From NCBI GenBank assembly GCA_900555835.1, contig USMK01000008.1, positions 7,925 to 71,924 of the forward strand: a stretch of 64,000 nt of DNA, in the 5' to 3' direction. This document shows, piece by piece, positions 8,464 to 17,165 of the stretch (position 1 is its first letter; every line of letters begins with the position of its first letter). The position numbers and the translations under genes are program-made. The DNA is from an uncultured Clostridium sp. Lineage in GTDB: Bacteria > Bacillota > Clostridia > TANB77 > CAG-508. The notes beneath the pieces were generated by a model. The model was not told where the DNA came from. It saw only the letters and a program-made list of their open reading frames with translations, and searched no databases.

Positions 8464-8497
8464 AAGGCACCTCATTATATACTAACAGATAAAAAAA

Positions 8498-8573
8498 TGG
8501 AGCTATTAGGCGGAATCGAACCGCCGACCTACAGGTTACGAATCTGTTGCTCTACCAACTGAGCTATAATAGC
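8498..8573 (-). tRNA. tRNA-Thr (anticodon CGU)
   Basis: A full cloverleaf with 7-bp acceptor stem (GCTATTA/TAATAGC), D-arm GCTC-AGTTGGTA-GAGC, anticodon loop TTCGTAA, T-arm GGCGG-TTCGATT-CCGCC and an encoded CCA. The anticodon CGT reads ACG. Position 31-39 is an A-C mismatch in the anticodon stem, which is unusual but common enough in threonine tRNAs not to exclude function. Confidence 0.93.
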
Positions 8574-8634
8574 ATGAACTTTTATTAGTATACTACAATT
8601 GTTTTTTATTTGCAATAAGTATTTTTTATAAAAA

Positions 8635-8664
8635 TTGGACTTAATAGGAAATGTATGGTATGAT
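8635..8664 (+). promoter_or_regulatory. Sigma-A type promoter for the 78-residue ORF
   Basis: TTGGAC (8635-8640) and TATGAT (8659-8664) are 18 bases apart, upstream of the gene at 8725. Confidence 0.6.
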
Positions 8665-8724
8665 ATATCTAATTACAGCGATTTTATGGAAATTTTTCTG
8701 ATTTTATGAAAGGAGGCTGCACAA

Positions 8725-8961
8725 ATGTGTGCCAACGAGAATGACGAGAGGAAATGGCTTATTAAAAAGCGTCGGGAATTAATGCAAATGGATGATGACG
8801 AGTTTGTTGAAGCTGTAAAACAACTTGCATTATTGCATTGGTCAGATGAAGCTACAAGTTTTAATAAACTTATAAAAAAAGCCAGAAATGCTAAAATGGA
8901 AGAAATTCCAACAATTCGTAAAGAGTTGAGAGAGAGAATCAATTCAATTCTTTCTGAATGA
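8725..8961 (+). CDS. Small hypothetical protein, atypical composition, in-frame CGG
   Basis: A 78-residue acidic/basic helical protein with an AAAGGAGG ribosome binding site, its own promoter and a terminator at 8971. I do not recognise it; HWSDEATSFNKLIKKARNAK is its most distinctive part. Base composition is richer in G and C than neighbouring genes and it uses cgt, cgg and gcc codons. Codon 17 is CGG (8773-8775). If CGG forced a +1 shift as in tsaB or whiA, reading would stop two codons later. Either the shift is not obligatory or this is a recently acquired gene. Confidence 0.6.
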   Translation: MCANENDERKWLIKKRRELMQMDDDEFVEAVKQLALLHWSDEATSFNKLIKKARNAKMEEIPTIRKELRERINSILSE

Positions 8962-8970
8962 AATAAAAAA

Positions 8971-8994
8971 GGAGCCATGCTGGCTCCTTTTTTT
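8971..8994 (+). terminator. Intrinsic terminator after the 78-residue ORF
   Basis: GGAGCCA-TGC-TGGCTCC followed by seven T residues. Confidence 0.9.
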
Positions 8995-9015
8995 GGGTCT
9001 TGTTTTTCTTAAAAG

Positions 9016-9399
9016 CTAGAAGACGAAACGGAAAGTAGTACCAGAAATGCCGGTGTTGTGGCATATTTTTTGGTAGACTGCACGTGCAGCCAAGATGTCC
9101 TGCTTCAGCTTTTCAGTAGAGGTAATGGCGCTTGCTAGCTCCTCTTGGCTAGCTTTTTTGCTGTGCTCCAACAGAGCCAAGGCTTTGTTGACCACTTCAA
9201 GAGCATGCTTGCGTTCGATGTAGCGATAGGTGCTACCAGTCCTCGGGTCTTTAATCATGAGAAGAGAACCTTCCGATTGCGATCCAGGAATAACCTCGAA
9301 ACCAGGATAAACAGGAATTACCCGATTACCTTTGGTAACAAATTTCGGCATAGCCGTAGAGGTAGCTTTTACAGGGTTAGCATTTTGTTTTTTAGCCAT
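9016..9399 (-). CDS. Hypothetical 127-residue protein, atypical composition, in-frame CGG
   Basis: A monocistronic gene with GGAGGG before the ATG. The product begins MAKKQNANPVKATSTAMPKF and contains a compact segment (GNRVIPVYPGFEVIPGSQ, then RTGSTYRYIERKHALEVV) followed by a long helix rich in Ala, Glu and Lys. No family is recognised. GC content and codon choice (cgc, ctg, acc) are clearly unlike the flanking housekeeping genes, suggesting transfer. Codon 26 is CGG (9322-9324); a +1 shift there would reach TAA after one glycine codon. Confidence 0.6.
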   Translation of the reverse strand: MAKKQNANPVKATSTAMPKFVTKGNRVIPVYPGFEVIPGSQSEGSLLMIKDPRTGSTYRYIERKHALEVVNKALALLEHSKKASQEELASAITSTEKLKQDILAARAVYQKICHNTGISGTTFRFVF

Positions 9400-9599
9400 A
9401 ATAAAAATGACCCTCCTTAAATATTAAGATACTTATATTATAACTCAAATTTTACCTAAAAACAAGTAGTAAAATGACTTTTTAAGGATATTTTATAAAA
9501 AAATATTTTTCCTTACCAATTTTATCCACAAAAATTCAAAAAAAGCTTGCTTTTACTGTATTTGTAGTGTATAATTATTATGCAATTAAAAAATACTAG

Positions 9600-9624
9600 A
9601 AGAGCAGGTACATAACCTGCTCTT
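9600..9624 (+). promoter_or_regulatory. Leader hairpin upstream of rimP
   Basis: AAGAGCAGGT pairs perfectly with ACCTGCTCTT around ACATA, between a TATAAT at about 9571 and the rimP start. There is no T-run after it, so it may be a 5' stabiliser, a protein-binding hairpin or a processing site, not a terminator. Confidence 0.5.
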
Positions 9625-9652
9625 AAATAATGTGTAGGGAAGGGGTATTATA

Positions 9653-10108
9653 TTGACAAAGGTAGAAGAAAAAATTACACTTCTATTAAAACCAGAAATA
9701 GAAAATTTAGGCTATGAATTATATGACATTTATTTTGTTAAAGAAGTAAAAGATTATTATCTAAAAGTATTTATTGACAAAAATACTGGAATTAGCTTAG
9801 ACGACTGTGAAACTGTAAGTAATGCTATTTCTGATATTTTAGATAAAGAGGACCCGATAAAAGAACAATATTTTCTAGAAGTATCATCAGCAGGGGTTGA
9901 AAGAGTTTTAAGAAGTGATAAGCATTTAAACGATAATATTGGAAAAGACGTAGAAGTAAAATTGTTTAAAAATTTTGAAGGCAAAAAAGTTTATGATGGA
10001 ATTTTAAAGGGGTTTACAGAAAATGAAATCACTCTTGATGTAGAAAATGAAAATATGAACATAGATAGAAAGAATATTGCAATAATTAAAACTATATATA
10101 AATGGTAA
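9653..10108 (+). CDS. rimP: Ribosome maturation factor RimP
   Basis: A 151-residue protein required for 30S subunit maturation. Family text is visible in LGYELYDIYFVKE, LKVFIDKNTGISLDDCETVS and FLEVSSAGVERVLRSDKHL (the conserved SSPGxxRPL-like segment, here SSAGVERVL). The start codon is TTG at 9653 with AGGGG upstream. It opens the long rimP-nusA-infB-truB operon, with nusA starting 15 bases downstream. A hairpin precedes it at 9600-9624. Confidence 0.93.
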   Translation: MTKVEEKITLLLKPEIENLGYELYDIYFVKEVKDYYLKVFIDKNTGISLDDCETVSNAISDILDKEDPIKEQYFLEVSSAGVERVLRSDKHLNDNIGKDVEVKLFKNFEGKKVYDGILKGFTENEITLDVENENMNIDRKNIAIIKTIYKW

Positions 10109-10123
10109 GGGAGGAATTAAAAA

Positions 10124-11233
10124 ATGAAAGCATCTGAATGCAAAGAATTGCTAAAAGCAATGGAAGAATTAGAAAAGGAGAAAGGTATTTCAAAAGATTA
10201 TTTATTATCTTCACTTGAAACAGCACTAGTTACAGCTTATAAGAGAAATTACGATTCAGCAGATAATGTAAAGGTTGTTATAAACGACGTAACTGGTCAA
10301 ATAGGTGTATATGCTGTAAAAACAATAAGTGAAGTTGTAGAAGATGATAAAACTCAAATTTCACTAGAAGATGCAAGAAAAATAAGTAGAAGTGTAGAAT
10401 TAGGTGGAATTGTTGATGTAGAAATAATACCAAAGGATTTTGGTAGAATTGCTGCTCAAACTGGTAAACAAGTAATTATACAAAAATTAAGAGAAGCTGA
10501 AAGAGATATGGTATTTTCAGAATTTAATAACAGAAAAGGCGAAATTTTATCAGGAATTATCCAAAAAGCAGATGGAAATGTTGTAGTTGTTGATTTAGGT
10601 AAACTTGAAGGAATTATGCCCTTAAAAGAACAAGTTCCAACAGAAAAATACAGAGTAAATGACAAGATAAGAGCATATGTAATAGATGTAACAAGAGGAA
10701 TAAAAGGAAATCCACAAGTTATAATATCTAGAAGCCATCCAGATTTTGTTAGAAAATTATTCGAATTTGAAATACCAGAAATTTACGAAGGTGTTATAGA
10801 AATAAAAAGTGTTTCAAGAGATGCTGGAAATAGAAGCAAAGTTGCTGTATATTCTCCAAACGAAAACATTGACCCTGTAGGTTCTTGTGTTGGACAAAAA
10901 GGTCTTAGAATTCAAAATATAATAACAGAATTAAATGGAGAAAAAATTGATGTTATAGAATGGAATGAAGACCCAGCTATATACATATCAGCTGCATTAT
11001 TACCTGCAAAGGTTCTAGCAGTAGATATAAAAGAAGAAAAAGAAGCACAAGTAATAGTTCCAGATGATCAATTATCGTTAGCTATTGGTAAAGCTGGTCA
11101 AAATGCAAGACTTGCAGCTAGATTAACAGGTTGGAAAATAGATATAAAGAGTGAAACACAATTTAGAGAAATGCTAGAAAAAATGAATGAAGAGCAAGAA
11201 GAAAGTTCTGAAAATGAGGAAGTAGAAGAATAG
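10124..11233 (+). CDS. nusA: Transcription termination/antitermination protein NusA
   Basis: A 369-residue NusA of the short Firmicutes type: N-terminal RNA polymerase-binding domain (to ~125), S1 domain (~133-200, GIIQKADGNVVVVDLGKLEG), and two KH domains (~225-345, including DPVGSCVGQKGLRIQNII and LAIGKAGQNARLAARLTGWKI). The C-terminal tail is acidic (NEEQEESSENEEVEE), replacing the AR repeats of enterobacterial NusA. It binds RNA polymerase to modulate pausing. GGGAGG lies 9 bases before the ATG. Confidence 0.96.
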   Translation: MKASECKELLKAMEELEKEKGISKDYLLSSLETALVTAYKRNYDSADNVKVVINDVTGQIGVYAVKTISEVVEDDKTQISLEDARKISRSVELGGIVDVEIIPKDFGRIAAQTGKQVIIQKLREAERDMVFSEFNNRKGEILSGIIQKADGNVVVVDLGKLEGIMPLKEQVPTEKYRVNDKIRAYVIDVTRGIKGNPQVIISRSHPDFVRKLFEFEIPEIYEGVIEIKSVSRDAGNRSKVAVYSPNENIDPVGSCVGQKGLRIQNIITELNGEKIDVIEWNEDPAIYISAALLPAKVLAVDIKEEKEAQVIVPDDQLSLAIGKAGQNARLAARLTGWKIDIKSETQFREMLEKMNEEQEESSENEEVEE

Positions 11234-11258
11234 TAAACAACAAAAAAGGGTGGTATAA

Positions 11259-11519
11259 ATGAAACAATTACCTCAAAGAACCTGTATGGGCTGTTATACA
11301 AAAAAAGATAAAAAAGACTTAATTAGAATTGTAAATAATAAAGAATTAGGAATAGTTGTAGACAAAAATAGTAAACTAGAAGGTAGGGGTACATATATTT
11401 GTAAAAGCGAAGATTGCTTAAATAAAGTAATTAAGTCTAAGAAATTAGAAAGAGCCTTGAAAGGCAAAATTGGTGAAGAAGTATATAATAAATTAAGAGG
11501 TGTAATTATTGAAGGATAA
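11259..11519 (+). CDS. rnpM: YlxR/RnpM-family RNA-binding protein
   Basis: An 86-residue basic protein with the family start RTCMGCYTKKDKKDLIRIV and the GRGTYICKSEDCL segment. Family members bind RNA and have been linked to RNase P. A GGGTGG precedes the ATG. Its end overlaps ylxQ by about 11 bases, consistent with coupled translation. Confidence 0.92.
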   Translation: MKQLPQRTCMGCYTKKDKKDLIRIVNNKELGIVVDKNSKLEGRGTYICKSEDCLNKVIKSKKLERALKGKIGEEVYNKLRGVIIEG

Positions 11520-11826
11520 AGTATTAGGCTTAATTGGATTATCTGCAAAGGCTAGAAAAGTAGAGTTTGGAGCTGATGCAGTAGAAGAATGTATAAAACG
11601 AAGAAAAGCAAAATTAGTTATTGTAGCAGAAGATTCAGCTGACAGAACAAAAGAAAATTTTGAATTTCTTTGCAATAAAAATAATATAAAGTTTGCCATA
11701 TATGGAACAAAGGATAATATTAGCAAGGCTATGGGAAAAGATAATAAAGTAGTAATTGCAATAAAAGATAAAAATTTATCAAATGGGATATATAAAATAA
11801 TTTGTGGGGGTGAAGCTATTGGGTAA
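11509..11826 (+). CDS. ylxQ: L7Ae/L30e-family RNA-binding protein YlxQ
   Basis: A 105-residue L7Ae-fold protein starting at TTG (11509). LGLIGLSAKARKVEFGADAV and the repeated Lys/Val pattern (KAKLVIVAEDSADRT) are typical of YlxQ, which in related proteins recognises K-turn RNA. It overlaps rnpM upstream and infB downstream, the standard nusA operon order. Confidence 0.9.
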   Translation: MKDKVLGLIGLSAKARKVEFGADAVEECIKRRKAKLVIVAEDSADRTKENFEFLCNKNNIKFAIYGTKDNISKAMGKDNKVVIAIKDKNLSNGIYKIICGGEAIG

Positions 11827-14755
11827 TATAAAAATTCACGAAATAGCAAAAGAACTAGGAGTTAATAGTAAAGAAGTATTGGAAAAAGCAAGAAATATTG
11901 GAATAGAGGTTAAAAGTCATTTAAGTTCAGTTGACGAAGAAACTGCTAGTAAAATAAGAAATAATTTTAAAGCTAAAAAAGAAACAGTAGAAGCTAAAAC
12001 AGTAAAAGAAAATAAAAAAGAGGTTGTAGAAAAGAAACCAAAAGATGCTAAAAAAGACAAAAAAAGTCAAGAAGAACATGTTATTATAAGAAGAGAAGTT
12101 ATTATTAGCGAAGAAAATAAAAATCCCGAAAATGAAAAAAGCAAAAATAACAAAAATTCTGGATTTAGTGAACAAACAAGAAACAAAGATTACAATATCG
12201 TTTATAGAAACAAACAAACAAGACCTATGACAGTAAATGAATTATTTGGAATTTCTAAAAAGAAAGAAGAAAAGCCAAAAGCCAAAGAAGAAGTAGAACA
12301 AAAAGAAGTAATAAAAAAAGAGGAGCAAGTAAAACCAGAACCAGCTAAGCCACAAGAAATTGTAAGAAAAGAAGAAAAGGCAGAAGTTAAGGAAACGGTA
12401 AAAAAAGTAGAGAATATGAGAGAAAATAACAGAAATTTTGACAATAACAATAATAGAAAAAATAATAACTACAATAATTCTAATAATAATGAACGTAGAA
12501 ATAATTATTCACAAAATAGAAATAATAATGGCAGATTCCAAAATGATAGAAATGGTCAAGGAAGAAGAGATAATACTAATAACTTTGGTAACAATAATAA
12601 TAGAAATTTTAGAAATAACCGTAATAATAATGGAAATAACAACTACAATAATCAAAGAAGACCTCTTGACGAAAAAGGAATAGAGAAAAACATTAAAAAT
12701 ATAATGAGTGTAGATGTTCCTGAAAAAGAAAGTGTTAGAGAATATGCTAACAAAGCAATAGACAAACAAAAAATAAATAGAGCGGAAGATAGAACTAAAA
12801 AACCTCAAAAAAATAAAAAGAATGACAAAGCCAATATTAACAAAGACAAACTTAAAAACCTTACAAAAGAAAATAAATTATCTCATATGTTTAATGAAGG
12901 AAGTATGTACGATTACTACGATTTAAGCACAAATAGAGTAAGAAAAAATAAAAAGAAAAATCAAAAAATGAGTGAAGAGGGAGAAAGAAACAAACAAAAA
13001 ATCTTCAAACTTACAGAAATAACAATACCAGAAACTGTATCTGTAAAAGATTTAGCAACTGAGCTAAAAAAGACAAGTTCAGAAGTTATTAAAAAGCTAT
13101 TAGGCTATGGAATAATGGCAACAATAAACAATGAATTAGACTTTGATACTGCATTCCTAGTAGCAGGAGAATTTGGTGTAACTGCAAAGAAAAAAGAAGT
13201 GGTAAAAGAAGAAGATATATTATTTGACGAAAGTGAAGATAAGGCAGATGAACTAATTTCAAGACCACCAGTTATAGTTGTAATGGGCCACGTAGACCAT
13301 GGTAAAACATCACTATTAGATGCTATTAGATCAACAAATGTAATAGAAGGAGAAGCAGGAGGAATTACACAACATATTGGTGCATACAAAGTAAATGCAA
13401 ATGGCAGAGAAATTACATTCTTGGATACACCAGGGCACGAAGCATTCACAAGTATGCGTGCAAGAGGTGCGCAAATAACTGATATTGCAATATTAGTAGT
13501 TGCTGCAAATGATGGAGTTATGCCTCAAACAGTAGAAGCAATAAACCATGCAAAAGCAGCTGGAATACCTATAATTGTTGCAGTTAATAAAATAGATCTA
13601 GAAGGTGCAAATGTTGAAAAAATAAAACAAGAATTAACTGAATATGGATTAGTTCCAGAAGAATGGGGCGGAGACACAGTATTTGTGCCAATTTCAGCAA
13701 AAAAACGTCAAAACATAGATACATTGCTTGAAATGGTATTATTAGTAGCAGATATGCAAGATTTAAAAGTAAATCCAAACAAACAAGCAAAAGGTACAAT
13801 TATAGAAGCTAAACTTGATAAAGCAAAAGGTGTAATGGCAACAATGCTTGTACAAAGAGGAAAATTGGATGTTGGAGATACAATCGTTGTAGGTTCTGTT
13901 ATAGGAAGAATAAGAGCAATGACAAATGACAAAGGACAAAAAGTAAAATCAGCAGGACCATCTACACCAGTTGAAATAACAGGTTTACCAGAAGTTCCAT
14001 CAGTTGGAGAAACTTTCTATGAGGTAAAAGACGAAAAAATGGCTAAACATTTGATTGAAAGAAGAAAACGTCAACAAAGAGAAAAAGAACTAAATGCATC
14101 TTCAAGAGTTACATTAGACGATTTATTTAGCAAAATTGAAAAAGAAAACTTGAAACAATTGAATTTAATTGTAAAAGCAGATGTTCAAGGTTCTGTTGAA
14201 GCATTAAAACAATCATTAGAAAAATTATCTAATGACGAAGTAAGAGTTCAAGTAATTCATGCAAATGTTGGAGCTGTTACAGAATCTGATGTAACACTTG
14301 CAAAGGTTTCAAATGCAATAATAATAGCATTTAATGTAAGACCAGACTCAACAGCAAGAGATGTTGCGGAAAAAGAAGAAGTAGAAATTAAAACATATTC
14401 TGTAATTTATAGCGCAATTGATGATGTTCAATTAGCTATGAAGGGAATGCTAGACCCTGTATACAAAGAAGTTATAACAGGTAATGCCGAAGTTAGACAA
14501 ACATTTAAAGTTTCAAATGTGGGAACAATTGCTGGATGCTATGTAACAAATGGTAAAATCCCAAGAAATGCAATAGCGAGAGTAATAAGAGATAATGTTG
14601 TAATATTTGAAGGAAAAATAGCATCATTAAAGAGATTTAAAGATGATGCAAAAGAAGTTGCTTCTGGATATGAATGTGGACTTCAATTAGAAGGTTACAA
14701 TGACTTAAAAGAAGGAGACATAATAGAAGCACATATTATGGAAGAAATCAAATAA
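11819..14755 (+). CDS. infB: Translation initiation factor IF-2 with Asn-rich linker
   Basis: A GTPase of about 978 residues that places fMet-tRNA in the P site. I chose TTG at 11819 because GGGGGTG lies at 11806-11812; a GTG at 11804 is possible. Order: IF2N domain (1-50), charged linker, an unusual Asn/Arg-rich low-complexity stretch (about 200-282), second IF2N domain (~400-450), G domain with GHVDHGKT (~490), DTPGHE (~536) and NKID (~590), then domains II-IV ending in the C2 fMet-binding region. The catalytic part is normal. The poly-Asn region is much longer than in most IF-2 proteins. Confidence 0.96.
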   Translation: MGNIKIHEIAKELGVNSKEVLEKARNIGIEVKSHLSSVDEETASKIRNNFKAKKETVEAKTVKENKKEVVEKKPKDAKKDKKSQEEHVIIRREVIISEENKNPENEKSKNNKNSGFSEQTRNKDYNIVYRNKQTRPMTVNELFGISKKKEEKPKAKEEVEQKEVIKKEEQVKPEPAKPQEIVRKEEKAEVKETVKKVENMRENNRNFDNNNNRKNNNYNNSNNNERRNNYSQNRNNNGRFQNDRNGQGRRDNTNNFGNNNNRNFRNNRNNNGNNNYNNQRRPLDEKGIEKNIKNIMSVDVPEKESVREYANKAIDKQKINRAEDRTKKPQKNKKNDKANINKDKLKNLTKENKLSHMFNEGSMYDYYDLSTNRVRKNKKKNQKMSEEGERNKQKIFKLTEITIPETVSVKDLATELKKTSSEVIKKLLGYGIMATINNELDFDTAFLVAGEFGVTAKKKEVVKEEDILFDESEDKADELISRPPVIVVMGHVDHGKTSLLDAIRSTNVIEGEAGGITQHIGAYKVNANGREITFLDTPGHEAFTSMRARGAQITDIAILVVAANDGVMPQTVEAINHAKAAGIPIIVAVNKIDLEGANVEKIKQELTEYGLVPEEWGGDTVFVPISAKKRQNIDTLLEMVLLVADMQDLKVNPNKQAKGTIIEAKLDKAKGVMATMLVQRGKLDVGDTIVVGSVIGRIRAMTNDKGQKVKSAGPSTPVEITGLPEVPSVGETFYEVKDEKMAKHLIERRKRQQREKELNASSRVTLDDLFSKIEKENLKQLNLIVKADVQGSVEALKQSLEKLSNDEVRVQVIHANVGAVTESDVTLAKVSNAIIIAFNVRPDSTARDVAEKEEVEIKTYSVIYSAIDDVQLAMKGMLDPVYKEVITGNAEVRQTFKVSNVGTIAGCYVTNGKIPRNAIARVIRDNVVIFEGKIASLKRFKDDAKEVASGYECGLQLEGYNDLKEGDIIEAHIMEEIK

Positions 14756-14771
14756 GCAAAAGGAGAAGTCT

Positions 14772-15146
14772 ATGGAAAAAAGCAATAATAGATTATCAAG
14801 AATTGAAGAAGAATTAAAAAGAGAAATCAGTAATATAATTAACTATAAAATGAATAATTCAAATATAACAGGAATGGTTAGTGTTACAAAAGTAAAAGTA
14901 TCACCAGACCTAAGTAGAGCAAGGGTTTTTGTTAGTATGATAAACTCAAATAAGAAAAACACCCTTGCAGCTCTTAAAAAATCTTCTGGATTTATAAGGT
15001 CAGAAATAGCTCATAAGGTTAATTTAAGAACAACACCAGAACTTATATTTGAATTTGACGAAACAATAGAATATGGAGCAAAAATTGATAATATACTAAA
15101 AGATATAATGAAAGATGTAAGTCCAAAAGAAGGAGACGAAGAATAA
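14772..15146 (+). CDS. rbfA: Ribosome-binding factor A
   Basis: A 124-residue KH-like protein for 16S rRNA maturation. NRLSRIEEELKREISNII at the N-terminus, VTKVKVSPDLSRARVFVS, and LRTTPELIFEFDETIEYG are diagnostic. AAAGGAG precedes the ATG, and the stop overlaps the next start (nrnA) by one base. Confidence 0.95.
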   Translation: MEKSNNRLSRIEEELKREISNIINYKMNNSNITGMVSVTKVKVSPDLSRARVFVSMINSNKKNTLAALKKSSGFIRSEIAHKVNLRTTPELIFEFDETIEYGAKIDNILKDIMKDVSPKEGDEE

Positions 15147-16099
15147 TGACATTAGACGATATAAAAGTTCAAATAGATAAAGCAAACAGCATAGTTATAT
15201 TAACTCACGAAAATCCTGATGGGGATGCAATGGGATGTGCTCTTGCAATGTATAATGCATTAAAGCAACTAGAAAAAGATGTAGATGTAATTGTACCAGA
15301 ATTTTCAAGATGTTTTGAGTTCTTACCAGGTATACCAGAAATAAAAAAAGAAGGAAGAAAAGAATACGACTTAGCAATTGCAGTAGACTGTGCAGATACT
15401 AAAAGACTAAATGGATTTGTAGATTATTTTGATGATGCAAAAGTAACAGTTCAAATAGATCATCATGGTGTAAATACAATGTTTGCAGATTATAACTATG
15501 TAGATCCAGTTGCACCGGCATGTGCACAAATTCTTGTAAAAGTATTGCCTTACTGGAATGTAGAAATAACAAAAGACATTGGAACTTGCCTTTTAACAGG
15601 AATTATTACAGATACAGGAGGTTTCAAATATTCAGGAGTAACTTCTGAAACATTTGAATTTGCAGCTTGGCTATTGCAAAAAGGAGTTAATGTTTCTAAT
15701 GTATATAAAAATGTACTTCAAACAGTAACAAGATCGAGTTTTGAGCTAAACAGAATTGCCAGAAACAGAATAGAATTTTTCGAAGATGGAAAAATAGCAT
15801 TTACATATATTACTTGTGAAGATGAGGAAAAAGTAAATAGTGAAACAGGAGATTATGAAGGAATTGTAGACATAGGCAGAGATGTAGAAGGAGTGGAAGT
15901 ATCTATATTTTTAAGAGAACTTAAAAAAGGAGGATACAAAGTATCACTTCGTTCAAATGAATATGTTAATGTTTCTGATATATGCTTAATGTTTGGCGGA
16001 GGCGGTCATATTAAAGCTGCTGGATGTACAATTACAAACGGAACATTAGAGCAAATAAGAGATAAATTGATTGCACAAACAAAAATGTATTTAAAATAG
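15146..16099 (+). CDS. nrnA: DHH/DHHA1 nanoRNase / pAp phosphatase
   Basis: A 317-residue phosphoesterase that degrades short oligonucleotides and pAp. Metal-binding motifs: HENPDGDAMGC near 20-30, AVDCAD near 80, DHHG near 105 and a C-terminal FGGGGHIKAAGC (DHHA1) near 285. Position after rbfA and before truB is conserved in Firmicutes. Starts at an ATG coupled to the rbfA stop. Confidence 0.93.
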   Translation: MTLDDIKVQIDKANSIVILTHENPDGDAMGCALAMYNALKQLEKDVDVIVPEFSRCFEFLPGIPEIKKEGRKEYDLAIAVDCADTKRLNGFVDYFDDAKVTVQIDHHGVNTMFADYNYVDPVAPACAQILVKVLPYWNVEITKDIGTCLLTGIITDTGGFKYSGVTSETFEFAAWLLQKGVNVSNVYKNVLQTVTRSSFELNRIARNRIEFFEDGKIAFTYITCEDEEKVNSETGDYEGIVDIGRDVEGVEVSIFLRELKKGGYKVSLRSNEYVNVSDICLMFGGGGHIKAAGCTITNGTLEQIRDKLIAQTKMYLK

Positions 16100-16107
16100 G
16101 TGATAAA

Positions 16108-16962
16108 ATGGATGGAATAATTATTGTAAATAAGCCATCTGGATATACTTCTCACACTATTGTAAGCAAAATAAGAAAAGCACTTAATATAAAAAAAGTG
16201 GGACATACAGGAACACTTGATCCATTGGCAACCGGCGTGTTGCCAATTTTGCTAGGAAGCGGAACAAGGCTTTCTAAATATTTAATAAATCACGATAAAG
16301 AATATATTGCTACAATAAAACTAGGAGTAAAAACAGATACAGCAGACATAGAAGGAAATATAATAGAAACAGCAGATATACCAACACTTTCAGAAGAACA
16401 GATTAAAACTGTGCTAAAAAGTTTTGAAGGAATACAGTATCAAAAGCCACCAATGTATTCTGCTATAAAAGTGAATGGCAAAAAACTATATGAATATGCA
16501 AGAAAAGGCGAAACTATTGATGTACAGGATAGAAAAATAGAAATATATAATATAGAACTTTTGAAATATGAAACAAAATTTATAGAAATAAAGGTAGCCT
16601 GCTCAAAAGGAACATACATAAGAAGTCTATGCGAAGACATCGCCAAAAAGCTTGGAACAATAGGAACAATGGCAAAACTACAAAGAACCCAAGTAGGCAT
16701 ATTCAAATTAAAAGAAGCATTGGAAATGGATGATATAGAAGATAACAAGAAAATACAAGACAAGCTAATAACAGCAGAAGAATTATTCAAAAATAATGCA
16801 AGCATAAAACTAACAGAACAAGAAATGAGCCAATTCCTAAATGGAGTTAAGTTAGCAAGAAAAGAAGTAGACGGAATATATAGAATATATGACCAAACCG
16901 GAGAATTCGTTGGATTAGGTGAAAACAAGGATTGCAAACTAAAAAGAGATTGGGTGGAGTAA
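16108..16962 (+). CDS. truB: tRNA pseudouridine-55 synthase
   Basis: A 284-residue TruB that converts U55 in the T-loop of tRNAs. GHTGTLDPLATGVLPILLG at about 31-49 contains the catalytic Asp of the GTLDPxATG motif; YQKPPMYSAIKVNGKKLYEY and CSKGTYIRSLCEDI follow. It ends the nusA operon as seen here; ribF, which often follows, is not present in the next 2 kb. Confidence 0.95.
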   Translation: MDGIIIVNKPSGYTSHTIVSKIRKALNIKKVGHTGTLDPLATGVLPILLGSGTRLSKYLINHDKEYIATIKLGVKTDTADIEGNIIETADIPTLSEEQIKTVLKSFEGIQYQKPPMYSAIKVNGKKLYEYARKGETIDVQDRKIEIYNIELLKYETKFIEIKVACSKGTYIRSLCEDIAKKLGTIGTMAKLQRTQVGIFKLKEALEMDDIEDNKKIQDKLITAEELFKNNASIKLTEQEMSQFLNGVKLARKEVDGIYRIYDQTGEFVGLGENKDCKLKRDWVE

Positions 16963-16967
16963 AGTGA

Positions 16968-16986
16968 TTGTCGAAATTTGTCGATA
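16968..16986 (+). promoter_or_regulatory. Tandem Spo0A-box-like sites
   Basis: TTGTCGAAA (16968) and TTGTCGATA (16978) are direct repeats exactly 10 bases apart, one helical turn. The first matches the Spo0A box core TGTCGAA. They lie about 30 bases upstream of a possible -35 (TTTACA 17016, TAAGAT 17039, spacer 17) for the surface protein gene at 17166. Control by Spo0A is inference. Confidence 0.45.
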
Positions 16987-17165
16987 AAAAGTTACATAAA
17001 ATTTCAAAAAAACTATTTACATTTTCTACTATTTGTAGTAAGATAATGTAAGTAGTTTTATATATATAAAATCTAAAAAACAATTACAACTTGGTATTAA
17101 CAAAAATATCTGGCTCATCAGCCAAATAAATCACAGTTAAAAACTAAATAAGAAAGAAGGAACAT

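Noticed and set aside
16978..17150. Riboswitch upstream of the thioester adhesin
   Set aside because: A small GGCT/AGCC hairpin is present, but nothing matches a known aptamer and no terminator or anti-terminator pairing is clear.
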